A stretch of DNA of 25,125 nucleotides from CAZRAL01 sp964598005 (lineage in GTDB: Bacteria; Pseudomonadota; Gammaproteobacteria; Burkholderiales; Usitatibacteraceae), in assembly GCA_964598005.1 (NCBI GenBank), contig CAZRAL010000041.1, forward strand, positions 1-25,125, in the 5' to 3' direction. The position numbers were made by a program, and so were the translations under genes. The notes under the pieces are model-generated. The model was given only the letters and a program-made list of their open reading frames with translations. It searched no databases and was not told the origin of the DNA. Of the stretch, positions 7,959 through 15,695 are shown piece by piece (positions within the stretch are counted from its first letter, which is position 1; the number at the start of each line of letters is the position of its first letter).

Positions 7959-7971
7959 TTAGGGAATTTTT

Positions 7972-10900
7972 ATGAGCTTACTTATCATCCCCCCTCCGCT
8001 TATCACTGTGCGGGCTACCTCATTAAAACCGGCGCCTCTCTGGCTCGTGAAAGCTCTCGGTTCCCTCCTCCTGCTGGCGCTGTGGAGCATCCTGAGCGCC
8101 TCGACTGCCAAAGCGGTAGAAGTCCCGCTGGCCTCATGCCAGGAACTGCATGCGTGCCCAAACAACCTTCCGGTCTACGGCGGCTTGCTGCCAGCGGACT
8201 GGGAAGGCGCTGCCCAACTCAGCTGCACCTGGTACGCCGCCGGGCATCGGCACAGCCCATTCAGCTGTCCTTGCAACGGCGTCGTCTGCTCAGGAATTAA
8301 CTTTTGCAGCATCATCAGCAAACCGAGCAGTGGCTCGTGGGGATCGGCCCTCATCGAACTCGCTGCCACCGACAGCTTCGATGGACAGCCTTGGGGAGGC
8401 GGCTACGGCTTCCCCACCTGCAGCTGCCCGCCGGGAGCCACCTTCAACGCCCAAGGCAATTGCCAATGCCCGGCAGGCAAACTCTGGGACGGAGTGCAAT
8501 GCGTCCCGCTCTGCCCGGCCGGCACCGTAACCTACGCCGACAGCTGCACCGGCATCGTACCCAAACAACCGCCATGCCCTCCCTGCGGCAACCCGGTGAA
8601 CCCGGGTGTCGGCGTTAAAAACCACAGCGAACCCATCGTGGAAAGCGGCTTGTTGCGGCTCACCTTCCACTACCAGTCACGGCCCAACACCTTCGTCACC
8701 CCGGCGCGCGACCAACCCATCGGGCGCAACTGGACCCACAACTACAGCATGCGGCTCATCACCTTGAGCGCCGGTAAAATCGGCGCCTGGCGTGCCGACG
8801 GACGGCTACTGCAATACCTGCCGCCTGCGGGAGGCAGCACCTACGTGGGCGATGCGGACATCGCCGACCGGCTGGAGGCCACCGCCAGCGGCTGGCGCTA
8901 CACCGCAGCCGATAACGACCGTGTGGAAAACTACAACCCGCAGGGCCAACTGGTGAGCCTCAGCGAACGCAACGGCCAAACCCAGACACTCACCTACAGC
9001 GACGCCAACACCCCGATCGCCATCGCCCCCAAAGCCGGGCTCCTGATCCAGATCACCGACCATCTGGGACGCAGCCTCAACCTCAAATACAACGGCGCGG
9101 GCCGCATCACTGAAATCAGCGACCCGGCCGGAGCTGTCTACAGCCTCAACTACGACGGCGCCAGCGCCTTTGTCGCGGCGGGTCAGGCCATCGCCCTCAA
9201 CCTCACCAGTATCGGCTGGCCGGGGGGCGCTGCCCGCACCTACCACTACAACGAACCGGCGCATACCGGGGGCATCAACCTGCCCAACGCCCTGACCGGC
9301 ATCACCGATGAGAATGGTGCACGCTACGCCACCTACAGCTACGATCCAATAGGCCGCGCCATTGCCACCGAACACGCGGGTGGCGTAGAAAAATACAGCC
9401 TCAGCTACAGCTTGAACCAGACCACCATCACCAGCCCCCTGAACAACACCCACACCTACAGCAGTAAGACCATCCAGGGCGTCATCAAAAACACCGGTTT
9501 GACCCCGCCGTGTCCAAGCTGCGGCGGCAGCGCAGCCAGCCTCACCCACGACGCCAACGGCAACATAACCAGCCAGACCGACTACAACGGCAACAAAACC
9601 TGCATAGCCCATGACCTGGCCCGCAACCTGGAAGTGAGCCGCATCGAAGGCCTGCCCGGCAACGCCAACTGCGCCAGCGAACTCAATAACCCCGCGCCGG
9701 CTTTGCCTGCGCGGCGCATCGACACCGTCTGGCACCCCACCTACCGGCTGCCGGTTCAGACCAGCGAACCGACAGCGGTCGGCGTGCGCGTCACCGTCAA
9801 CAACTACGACCCCAATGGCAACCTGCTTAACCGCAGCGTGAGCGCGGGCGGGCAAACCCGCACCTGGAGCTGGACCTATAACGGCTGGGGTTCCCCGCTC
9901 ACCGCCACCGATGCGGAAAACCACACCACCACCACCACTACCTACTTTGCCGACAACGACCCGTGTACGGGCTGCCGCGGGCAGCGCAAAACCATCGTCA
10001 ACGCCCTGGGCCACCTCACCCAGATCACCGCCTACAACGCGCACGGCGCGCCACTCAGCGTTATCGACCCCAATGGCGTATTGACCACCTTTACCTACGA
10101 TACCCGTAACCGGCTCTTGAGCCACAGCCGCGGCAGCGAAACCACCGCCTACCAATACGACAATAGTGGGCAACTGACCAAAACCACCCTGCCGGATGGC
10201 TCATTCCTGAGTTATAGCTACGATGCCGCGCACCGGCTGACTGGCATAACTGACGGCGTGGGCAATACCGTTACTTATACGCTGGACGCCATGGGCAACC
10301 GCATCAAGGAAGAAACGGCGGATCCCAATGCCGTGCTGACCCGAACCCGGAGCCGCGTTTACGACAACCTGAACCGCCTGCAGCAGGAACTGGGTGCCCA
10401 ACCGGGCGACACCACCCAGTACGCTTACGACGGCAACGGCAACCGCACCAGCATTACCGACCCGTTGAACCATCTCACCACGCTGGGCTACGATGCGCTG
10501 AACCGGCAAAACCTGAGCAGTGCGCCGCTGGGGGCGGTGATCGTCACCGCTTACGACAGTCAGGACAACCCCAGCCAGATTACCGACCCCAAGGGTTTGA
10601 TCACCCAGTACAAAACCAATGGTTTTGGCGAATTGACCAAACAGGGCAGCCCGGATACGGGGACCAGCGTTAATACTTACAGTGCAAACGGTATCGTGCT
10701 GACCCGCACCGACGCCCGGGGCATTACGGCGACCACCCAGCACGACGCGTTGAACCGGATCACCAGTGTGACCTACCCCGATCAAACGATCACCTATAGC
10801 TATGACGGCAAACCGGTACTGTGCCCGAACGGGCGCGGGCGGCTGTGCGGGATACAGGATGCAAGCGGCAGCACGGCCTACAGCTACGATATTCACGGGC

Positions 10901-12564
10901 GCATCACCAATAAAATCCAGACGGTGGACGGTATTGCCCAAACGCTGCTGACCCGCTATAACAGCAAAGGGCAGTTGGCGAAGTTGACTTATCCGTCGGG
11001 GGCGATGGTATGGATGGGTTATGCGAATAACGATCATCGTGTCGGAAGTCTGACGCTGGTGGTCGCAAACGTCAGTACGCCGATTGTGACGGAGGTGATC
11101 TATCAGCCGTTCGGGCCGGTGCAGGGGTGGGTGTGGGGTAATGACAGTGTGCAAAGCCCGAACGAGCACGTGCGCAGCTACAATCTGGATGGGCGGCTAA
11201 CCGGTATGCAAAGCGGGGCGGGAATCGAAACCCGGACGCTCACCTGGGATGTGGCGGGGCGGGTGAGCACGCTCAGCAGCGGGAATCAGACAAGTATCTA
11301 TACGTATGACGATCTGGATCGGCTGACCAGCCAGACGCAGGGAGCCGATACGCAGACGTACAGTTACGATGCGACGGGGAATCGGTTGAGCGGTCAGAAG
11401 AATGTTCAGGCGGCAATGATCTATGGTTATCCCGCAACCAGTCATCGGCTACAGGGTATTACGCAGGGAATCAAAAACAAGAGTTATTTCTGGGATCAGG
11501 CGGGGAATTTGCTTAACGATCCGACGAGGATGTGGAGTTATGGAGGGGATGGGAGGTTGAAGGGGGTGAGCGGGCCCAACATCAGTGCGCAGTATGCGGT
11601 GAATGCGCTGGGGCAGCGGGTGAAGAAGGCGGTGAATGGGGCGATTACGAGGTTTGTGTACGACGAAGTGGGGAAGTTGATTGGGGAGTATAGCCAGAGC
11701 GGGCAGCTGGTTATGGAGCACATCTGGTTGAACGATACGCCGGTGGCGGTGCTGAAGCCGAAGCTGGGGGGCGGAGTGGATGTTTTTTATGTGCATGCCG
11801 ATCATTTGAATACGCCGAGGGTGATTACGAGGGCGACGGATAACAAAGCTGTTTGGAGATGGGACAATACAAATCCGTTTGGAAACAATCAGCCGAACGA
11901 AAACCCCAGTGGACTGGGAAACTTCACCTATAACTTGCGCCTGGGCGGCTGGCAATACTATGACCAGGAAACGGGATTGTTTTACAACACCAATCGTTAT
12001 TACGATCCGGCGACAGGGAGGTATACGCAGTTCGATCCGATGGGGTTGGCAGCGGGAATCAACGGATTTACGTATGTAAGCAACAATCCGTTGAAGTTTG
12101 TGGATCCGTTCGGCTTGGCTCAAATCATCCCGCCAACATTTGGCACATTTGATGGAGAACGAAAGTGGCGACAAAAGTACAAGGAACTCTTTGACCTCAA
12201 TGACTCAATGAGGGAGAGGATCAAAAAATACTGTCCTGACCAACTTGAGAGGTTCGACAAGTGGCGCATCATCCTTGACCCAAACATCGATTCTGTTTTC
12301 AATCGGGCTAGAACCTCATTTGCGATGACCGATTTTGACACTCAGATAACGCAGTTCAATTGGCCGTTCTTCAACCGGGAAGCCTCTGATCCTTCGGGCG
12401 CGTTCATATTTGCACACGAGTATCGGCATCTCATGCCGCAGAACAGCCAGATATTCAGGTTAGGCGACCGAGTTCGTAATGCCGCCAAGGTTCCAGGCGA
12501 GATCGACGCTGACGCTTGGGCGAAGAAATTTTGGGGCGACAATTGCCAATGCAGAGGAGGGTAA
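7972..12564 (+). CDS. exported RHS/YD-repeat polymorphic toxin with C-terminal zincin-like tip
   Basis: This 1530-residue protein is a polymorphic-toxin delivery shell. Residues 1-48 form a Sec-type signal (hydrophobic 28-41, likely cleavage after AKA at 48). A cysteine-rich segment follows (about 56-205), then YD repeats typical of RHS shells from about 215 on. The core closes with HADHLNTPR (1275) and the PxxxxDPxGL self-cleavage signature ending at L1382. The last 148 residues are a separate domain with HEYRH (1482-1486) and E1510 in EIDADAWA, an HExxH...E gluzincin pattern resembling ImmA/IrrE-type peptidases, so the released tip is probably a zinc peptidase; its substrate is unknown. ATG is preceded by AGGGA. 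No PAAR or VgrG part is present. Base composition flips from C-rich to G-rich inside the gene, suggesting a mosaic. The downstream partner overlaps its stop codon. Confidence 0.92.
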   Translation: MSLLIIPPPLITVRATSLKPAPLWLVKALGSLLLLALWSILSASTAKAVEVPLASCQELHACPNNLPVYGGLLPADWEGAAQLSCTWYAAGHRHSPFSCPCNGVVCSGINFCSIISKPSSGSWGSALIELAATDSFDGQPWGGGYGFPTCSCPPGATFNAQGNCQCPAGKLWDGVQCVPLCPAGTVTYADSCTGIVPKQPPCPPCGNPVNPGVGVKNHSEPIVESGLLRLTFHYQSRPNTFVTPARDQPIGRNWTHNYSMRLITLSAGKIGAWRADGRLLQYLPPAGGSTYVGDADIADRLEATASGWRYTAADNDRVENYNPQGQLVSLSERNGQTQTLTYSDANTPIAIAPKAGLLIQITDHLGRSLNLKYNGAGRITEISDPAGAVYSLNYDGASAFVAAGQAIALNLTSIGWPGGAARTYHYNEPAHTGGINLPNALTGITDENGARYATYSYDPIGRAIATEHAGGVEKYSLSYSLNQTTITSPLNNTHTYSSKTIQGVIKNTGLTPPCPSCGGSAASLTHDANGNITSQTDYNGNKTCIAHDLARNLEVSRIEGLPGNANCASELNNPAPALPARRIDTVWHPTYRLPVQTSEPTAVGVRVTVNNYDPNGNLLNRSVSAGGQTRTWSWTYNGWGSPLTATDAENHTTTTTTYFADNDPCTGCRGQRKTIVNALGHLTQITAYNAHGAPLSVIDPNGVLTTFTYDTRNRLLSHSRGSETTAYQYDNSGQLTKTTLPDGSFLSYSYDAAHRLTGITDGVGNTVTYTLDAMGNRIKEETADPNAVLTRTRSRVYDNLNRLQQELGAQPGDTTQYAYDGNGNRTSITDPLNHLTTLGYDALNRQNLSSAPLGAVIVTAYDSQDNPSQITDPKGLITQYKTNGFGELTKQGSPDTGTSVNTYSANGIVLTRTDARGITATTQHDALNRITSVTYPDQTITYSYDGKPVLCPNGRGRLCGIQDASGSTAYSYDIHGRITNKIQTVDGIAQTLLTRYNSKGQLAKLTYPSGAMVWMGYANNDHRVGSLTLVVANVSTPIVTEVIYQPFGPVQGWVWGNDSVQSPNEHVRSYNLDGRLTGMQSGAGIETRTLTWDVAGRVSTLSSGNQTSIYTYDDLDRLTSQTQGADTQTYSYDATGNRLSGQKNVQAAMIYGYPATSHRLQGITQGIKNKSYFWDQAGNLLNDPTRMWSYGGDGRLKGVSGPNISAQYAVNALGQRVKKAVNGAITRFVYDEVGKLIGEYSQSGQLVMEHIWLNDTPVAVLKPKLGGGVDVFYVHADHLNTPRVITRATDNKAVWRWDNTNPFGNNQPNENPSGLGNFTYNLRLGGWQYYDQETGLFYNTNRYYDPATGRYTQFDPMGLAAGINGFTYVSNNPLKFVDPFGLAQIIPPTFGTFDGERKWRQKYKELFDLNDSMRERIKKYCPDQLERFDKWRIILDPNIDSVFNRARTSFAMTDFDTQITQFNWPFFNREASDPSGAFIFAHEYRHLMPQNSQIFRLGDRVRNAAKVPGEIDADAWAKKFWGDNCQCRGG

Positions 12565-12566
12565 TG

Positions 12567-13076
12567 ATGAAACTACTGGTTGCGATCTTATCCGCGATGT
12601 TCCTTACGCCGCTTGCGCATGCCCAGCGCTACCAGTACCTCAACCCGGTGAATCCGCGACACGGCTGGATGATTGAACTTGAACCGGCGCAATTTGTTTT
12701 CGGCGACAAGGCAGTCGGTGCCGAGTTTTGCGCTCCCGCCACGAAATTCGTCTGCGTTAAAAGTGACCACTTCAACTTTGCATTTCCGCTGAATCGAGCA
12801 CCTGAACAAAAGCAGTGGACGTTACACGGCTTCACGTACCAGTTGGAGCGGCGCGTGGAGCTGCTCATATTGGGGCATTTGTGGCCGGTTTGGCTGGTGG
12901 AGAGTGTTCAGGGAGAGGTGACGATGCGCTTCGCCTACTCGGAAGAGCGCGGCATACTCGCCATGTCAGGTACGGTGAGTGATGACAGCGCCACGTTCGT
13001 GTCGACGTTAACGCGTGGTTTTGGTGCCCAACCAAAAACAAAGGTTCGCGCACGCAAGACGCCAGGCTCGCGTTGA
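12567..13076 (+). CDS. putative periplasmic immunity protein for the RHS zincin tip
   Basis: The 169-residue product begins with a clear Sec signal (MKLLVAILSAMFLTPLAHA, cleavage before Q20), then a soluble region with two cysteines ten residues apart (EFC...FVC) that could form a disulfide, and a basic C-terminal tail. No known domain is recognised. Two ATGs follow the RHS stop: one overlaps it as TAATG (12564), the next at 12567 lies six bases behind a strong AGGAGG, so the latter is preferred; either way translation is coupled to the toxin gene. Position directly behind a toxin tip is the normal place for an immunity gene, and an exported immunity protein implies a toxin that acts in the periplasm. 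The immunity role is inference from position; an accessory or chaperone role remains possible. Confidence 0.7.
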   Translation: MKLLVAILSAMFLTPLAHAQRYQYLNPVNPRHGWMIELEPAQFVFGDKAVGAEFCAPATKFVCVKSDHFNFAFPLNRAPEQKQWTLHGFTYQLERRVELLILGHLWPVWLVESVQGEVTMRFAYSEERGILAMSGTVSDDSATFVSTLTRGFGAQPKTKVRARKTPGSR

Positions 13077-13100
13077 CTCGCTCGCCGATCTGCCTTTAGT

Positions 13101-13135
13101 AAAAAGAAAACCACCCCCAACGGAGGAACGGGGGA
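13101..13135 (-). terminator. hairpin with T-rich tail on minus strand; also copy 1 of an 18-bp direct repeat
   Basis: On the minus strand CCCCC (13131-13135 complement) pairs with GGGGG (13114-13118 complement) across an 11-base loop, followed by TGGTTTTCTTTTT, a terminator shape. On the plus strand there is no T-run. AAAAAGAAAACCACCCCC (13101-13118) recurs with one change at 14402-14419, so the site may matter more as a recombination boundary than as a terminator, because no minus-strand gene feeds into it. Confidence 0.4.
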
Positions 13136-13188
13136 TGATATATCCATAAATATTCCGCGTACTAAATGATGATGAGGTACCGCTTATT

Positions 13189-13590
13189 ATGGACAAAGTG
13201 AAAAAGCGCAATTTTTATCTGATAGCTGCAGCAGTAAGTTTGATTTTTTTGATTCTTCTTTTTATCTATATCGCAACATCTGAAACGATCTGCACTAAGC
13301 AAGACAGTGTAAAAGCCCAGCTTAGATTGCTGACTTTTGTATTACAAGAGTACAAGAAACAAAAAGGCAATTTGCCTAAAGAAAGTGAAGGGCTGCAGGC
13401 ACTGGTTTCAGCGGAAATGATACGTCAAGAAGGACTCGTCGATGCGTGGGGAAAGCCATTGGTCTACAAATGTAAAACATCTGATTGCAGCACTGTGTTG
13501 CTTTATTCCAAAGGACCAAATTTAGTTGATGAAGGTGGCCAGAACGATGACATCTCGATAGAAACCAATGGATATGAACCTACGCAATAA
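13189..13590 (+). CDS. membrane-anchored protein with GspG-like (T2SSG) domain
   Basis: The 133-residue protein has a basic start, one transmembrane segment (about residues 9-29) and a small globular domain whose sequence tracks the C-terminal domain of type II secretion pseudopilin GspG: LxxYKKQKGNLPKESEGLQAL, DAWGKPLVYK, and YSKGPN..DEGGQNDDI. It lacks the prepilin peptidase signature (G-F-T-L-x-E), so it is not a processed pseudopilin but an anchored stand-alone domain with a periplasmic face. No other type II secretion gene is nearby. It sits between the first toxin/partner pair and the displaced RHS tip, in AT-rich DNA. Plausible jobs are an immunity protein or a remnant of another effector module; neither is shown. 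A weak GAGG lies 13 bases ahead of the ATG. Confidence 0.75.
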   Translation: MDKVKKRNFYLIAAAVSLIFLILLFIYIATSETICTKQDSVKAQLRLLTFVLQEYKKQKGNLPKESEGLQALVSAEMIRQEGLVDAWGKPLVYKCKTSDCSTVLLYSKGPNLVDEGGQNDDISIETNGYEPTQ

Positions 13591-13598
13591 TTTGCATA

Positions 13599-14042
13599 TT
13601 GCTTTACACATATACGAACGATAATCCGATTAGGTTTGTAGATCCAAAAGGTTTAGCTATTTGGATTTGCAACCGAAAGGTAAAAGGCTTTCCTTTTTTT
13701 GGCAATCATGCATATCTATGGGATGACCGCATAAGCCATGCTTGTAGCATGCGCGGTGCAGCTGGTTTTGGATTAAACAGTCAAGTAGAAGTGGGGCCGC
13801 TAGGGGATAGTTGCAATATTGTGCAGGGCAGTAATGGCAAGGAGAACGACATCATGGGTTGTTGTCAACGTTCAGCTAATGCAGGACTTTGGATACCTTG
13901 GATAAACGACTGCCATAATGCTGCCAATAAATGCATTACTTCGTCTGGCCTAAAAAATCCGGGGGCACCAGGCGGGCGTTTGGGGCCTTGTAATTCTTGC
14001 GACAAGAAACCATCGCCTGATTCAACACCTGCTAATCCTTAA
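13599..14042 (+). CDS. orphan RHS tip: core remnant plus distinct C-terminal toxin-like domain
   Basis: The frame opens at about 13578 without a proper start; TTG at 13599 is only the first possible codon. Residues 2-19 (LYTYTNDNPIRFVDPKGL) are the extreme end of an RHS core including the PxxxxDPxGL cleavage signature, here without the shell. The following 128 residues differ completely from the tip at 12121-12564: many cysteines, a His in GNHAYLWD, and a Cys-His in NDCHNAANKC. A His followed later by Cys in N-x-C-H resembles circularly permuted papain-fold hydrolases (LRAT/NlpC-like), a known toxin class; this is inference. Low GC unlike the RHS shell. It is a displaced tip, probably silent unless recombined onto the shell. 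A membrane protein gene follows 13 bp later. Confidence 0.8.
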   Translation: MLYTYTNDNPIRFVDPKGLAIWICNRKVKGFPFFGNHAYLWDDRISHACSMRGAAGFGLNSQVEVGPLGDSCNIVQGSNGKENDIMGCCQRSANAGLWIPWINDCHNAANKCITSSGLKNPGAPGGRLGPCNSCDKKPSPDSTPANP

Positions 14043-14055
14043 GAAAAAAATATCA

Positions 14056-14349
14056 ATGCTAAAACGATCTTTTTTTATATTTATAGTTCTTCTTGCATTC
14101 TGGATTTTACTTATCGTATCGGAAGTGAAATTTGGTTTAATGCAACTAATGCAAACATTGTTTTTTATTTCTCTTCCTGCAGCGTGGGGAGCATTCTTTT
14201 GGGCAAATTTAACAACACCCTCACCCCTTAATCAGAAAAACTCAGCGTTACGTAAAGTGATCGTCACATCAATTATTTGGTTGATAGCCGTGTTTTTAGG
14301 GATTGTATTGAGCGTCAATTTTAAATTGATGATAGGGGGAAATTTATAA
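14056..14349 (+). CDS. putative inner-membrane immunity protein of the orphan tip
   Basis: The 97-residue product is almost entirely hydrophobic with three predicted membrane segments (about residues 5-24, 29-50 and 66-92) and a short polar loop (TTPSPLNQKNSALRK). I do not recognise a named family. It starts 13 bases after the orphan RHS tip, in equally AT-rich DNA, behind an A-rich spacer with no strong Shine-Dalgarno. Small multi-pass proteins placed directly after toxin tips are a common immunity type, typically protecting against effectors acting at the membrane or in the periplasm. The immunity role is inferred from position and topology only. Confidence 0.65.
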   Translation: MLKRSFFIFIVLLAFWILLIVSEVKFGLMQLMQTLFFISLPAAWGAFFWANLTTPSPLNQKNSALRKVIVTSIIWLIAVFLGIVLSVNFKLMIGGNL

Positions 14350-14401
14350 AGGATTTGCGATTTCAAGCCCGAAATAAATTCTGCTGTTTGTTTTATTCAT
14401 A

Positions 14402-14419
14402 AAAAAGAAAATCACCCCC
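14402..14419 (+). repeat. copy 2 of the 18-bp direct repeat bounding the AT-rich module
   Basis: AAAAAGAAAATCACCCCC matches 13101-13118 at 17 of 18 positions in the same orientation. The two copies bracket exactly the GspG-like gene, the orphan RHS tip and its membrane protein (about 1.3 kb). They may be boundaries of an acquired cassette or leftovers of an earlier recombination. The rest of 14350-14580 is AT-rich with a TATGAT-like box near 14500 but no gene. Confidence 0.5.
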
Positions 14420-14580
14420 CGCCGGCTTACAAACGGATGGGATTGCTTTAGACTTCATATCAAGACAATTTGTTAAATATTTGATTTTGTGATAAATATG
14501 ATATTTGGCATGGTGCACACATCAGTCATTGCCCCACAATATTTTGTTTCCAGTGTGCGCCTTGCTAGAACTATTTAAAA

Positions 14581-15387
14581 ATGAAACAGCTTTTTGAATG
14601 GGAGTCTGCTGTGCCACGGATCACCGTATTCAATCAAAAAGGCGGTGTGGGAAAAACCACGACTGCATTCAATTTAGCCGGTGCACTGGCGCGTGCCGGG
14701 GGCGAGACTCCCTTGGCGATCGATCTGGATCCGCAAGGCCATCTTACGGGGCTAAGCGGTATAGGCGAGATTACAGGCGAACAAAGTATCTATACCTTTT
14801 TTCGTGACAACACGCCATTAACAGGATTGATGAAGACCTCGTCCAAAGGCTGGAATATTATCCCCGCACATCTTGAGTTGGCCAAAGTTGACACACAGTT
14901 CGGCAAAGGCCCGAATATTCTTAATCGACTAAAGCTCGGCCTGCTGCGCGAAAACCTGAATACGGTACGACCCGTCATCATTGATTGCTGTCCGATGTTG
15001 GGTGTATTGTCCTTATCTGCTATTTTTGCTGCCGACAAAGTGCTGGTCCCGATTTCTGCTGACTATCTTGCAGTAAAAGGTGCATTACAGGTTGAAAAAA
15101 CGCTGAATGCATTGGGGCCTGTACTGAAAAAACGCATCGAACGTCGCTATGTCATTACCCGCTTTGATGGACGCCGTAAGATGTCCTGGAATATTTACAA
15201 CACCTTTCGTGAACACTTCGGCAACGATCTGTGCGAAACGCGCATTGCGGAGAGTGTTTCTTTGGCAGAAAGCCCGTATATGGAAAAAGATGTGTTCGAA
15301 CATGCACCCGCCAGCCGCGGTGCACAGGACTATCAAGCCTTGTATGAAGAATTAAAAGCCACTGACTTTCTGGCGCTGGCGGCCTGA
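14581..15387 (+). CDS. ParA/Soj-family ATPase
   Basis: A deviant Walker A (QKGGVGKTTT, residues 19-28), the A' motif (AIDLDPQGHL) and a Walker B-like VIIDCCPMLG identify a ParA/MinD-type ATPase, which moves DNA or protein cargo by ATP-dependent surface binding. The usual DxPP after the Walker B aspartate is CCP here, a small deviation. Start choice is uncertain: ATG at 14581 has no ribosome binding site, whereas GTG at 14611 follows GGGAG by six bases and yields MPRITVFNQKGGVGK, the normal ParA N-terminus (258 residues); I think the GTG is more likely. No parB or parS-like site is seen, so it is an orphan ParA and may position something other than the chromosome. It follows the RHS island after 230 AT-rich bases and is convergent with the next gene. 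Confidence 0.9.
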   Translation: MKQLFEWESAVPRITVFNQKGGVGKTTTAFNLAGALARAGGETPLAIDLDPQGHLTGLSGIGEITGEQSIYTFFRDNTPLTGLMKTSSKGWNIIPAHLELAKVDTQFGKGPNILNRLKLGLLRENLNTVRPVIIDCCPMLGVLSLSAIFAADKVLVPISADYLAVKGALQVEKTLNALGPVLKKRIERRYVITRFDGRRKMSWNIYNTFREHFGNDLCETRIAESVSLAESPYMEKDVFEHAPASRGAQDYQALYEELKATDFLALAA

Positions 15388-15417
15388 TTTTCGGTCCCGC
15401 AAGGCTTTTAACAAACG

Positions 15418-15636
15418 CTACGCTTCTTTTCCCCGCTCCACGATCAGCGAAATAGCCCCCTCCAGATCGGTGGCATCGCGAACCACAGCTTCCATAGCCT
15501 TTGATTCCACAATCGTGCAATGGTGATACATCTGGCGCAATTTACGTTCAGCTTCCACGGCATTGGGCGCCTGAATGGCAAGGTTATCTACCAACATGCC
15601 GCCACGTGTCTGGATTTTAAAACTGAATTTTTGCAT
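15418..15636 (-). CDS. small conserved hypothetical protein
   Basis: The 72-residue soluble protein (MQKFSFKIQTRGGMLVDNLAI opening, then DAxxAExKLRQMYHHCTIVE-like helix and a C-terminal amphipathic stretch) resembles short uncharacterised proteins I associate with betaproteobacteria that share a K-I-x-T-R-x-G-x-x-V-D-N-L start and a K-L-R-Q-M-Y-x-x-C core. No function is known to me. It lies 30 bp from the convergent parA gene, with no clear terminator between them. The compact beta-beta-alpha-like pattern supports a real gene. Confidence 0.7.
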   Translation of the reverse strand: MQKFSFKIQTRGGMLVDNLAIQAPNAVEAERKLRQMYHHCTIVESKAMEAVVRDATDLEGAISLIVERGKEA

Positions 15637-15695
15637 GCGTGAATGTTACGCCCATTTCAGTTATCGCGGCAGAATCGGTGTGCCAGATCGTTTCC

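Larger units (their letters stand above)
7391..7971. other. long intergenic/leader region upstream of RHS gene
   Basis: The 581 bases between the TPR/LuxR gene and the RHS gene hold the possible small minus-strand ORF at 7503-7676, a hairpin at 7500-7520 (CGATCAGGC, TTT, GCTTGATCG), and an AT-rich inverted repeat just before the RHS start (7937-7958). The rest (about 7680-7930) shows no gene on either strand that I can support, so it is a candidate promoter and leader region for the RHS locus. Confidence 0.45.

Noticed and set aside
8806..12174. Long open frames on the minus strand opposite the RHS gene (8806-10173, 10201-11169, 11449-12174)
   Set aside because: They mirror the biased codon use of the RHS gene (Gly/Val/Ala-rich or Arg/Ile/Pro-rich low-complexity products) and have no domains or ribosome binding sites. 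The plus-strand protein has clear YD repeats throughout.
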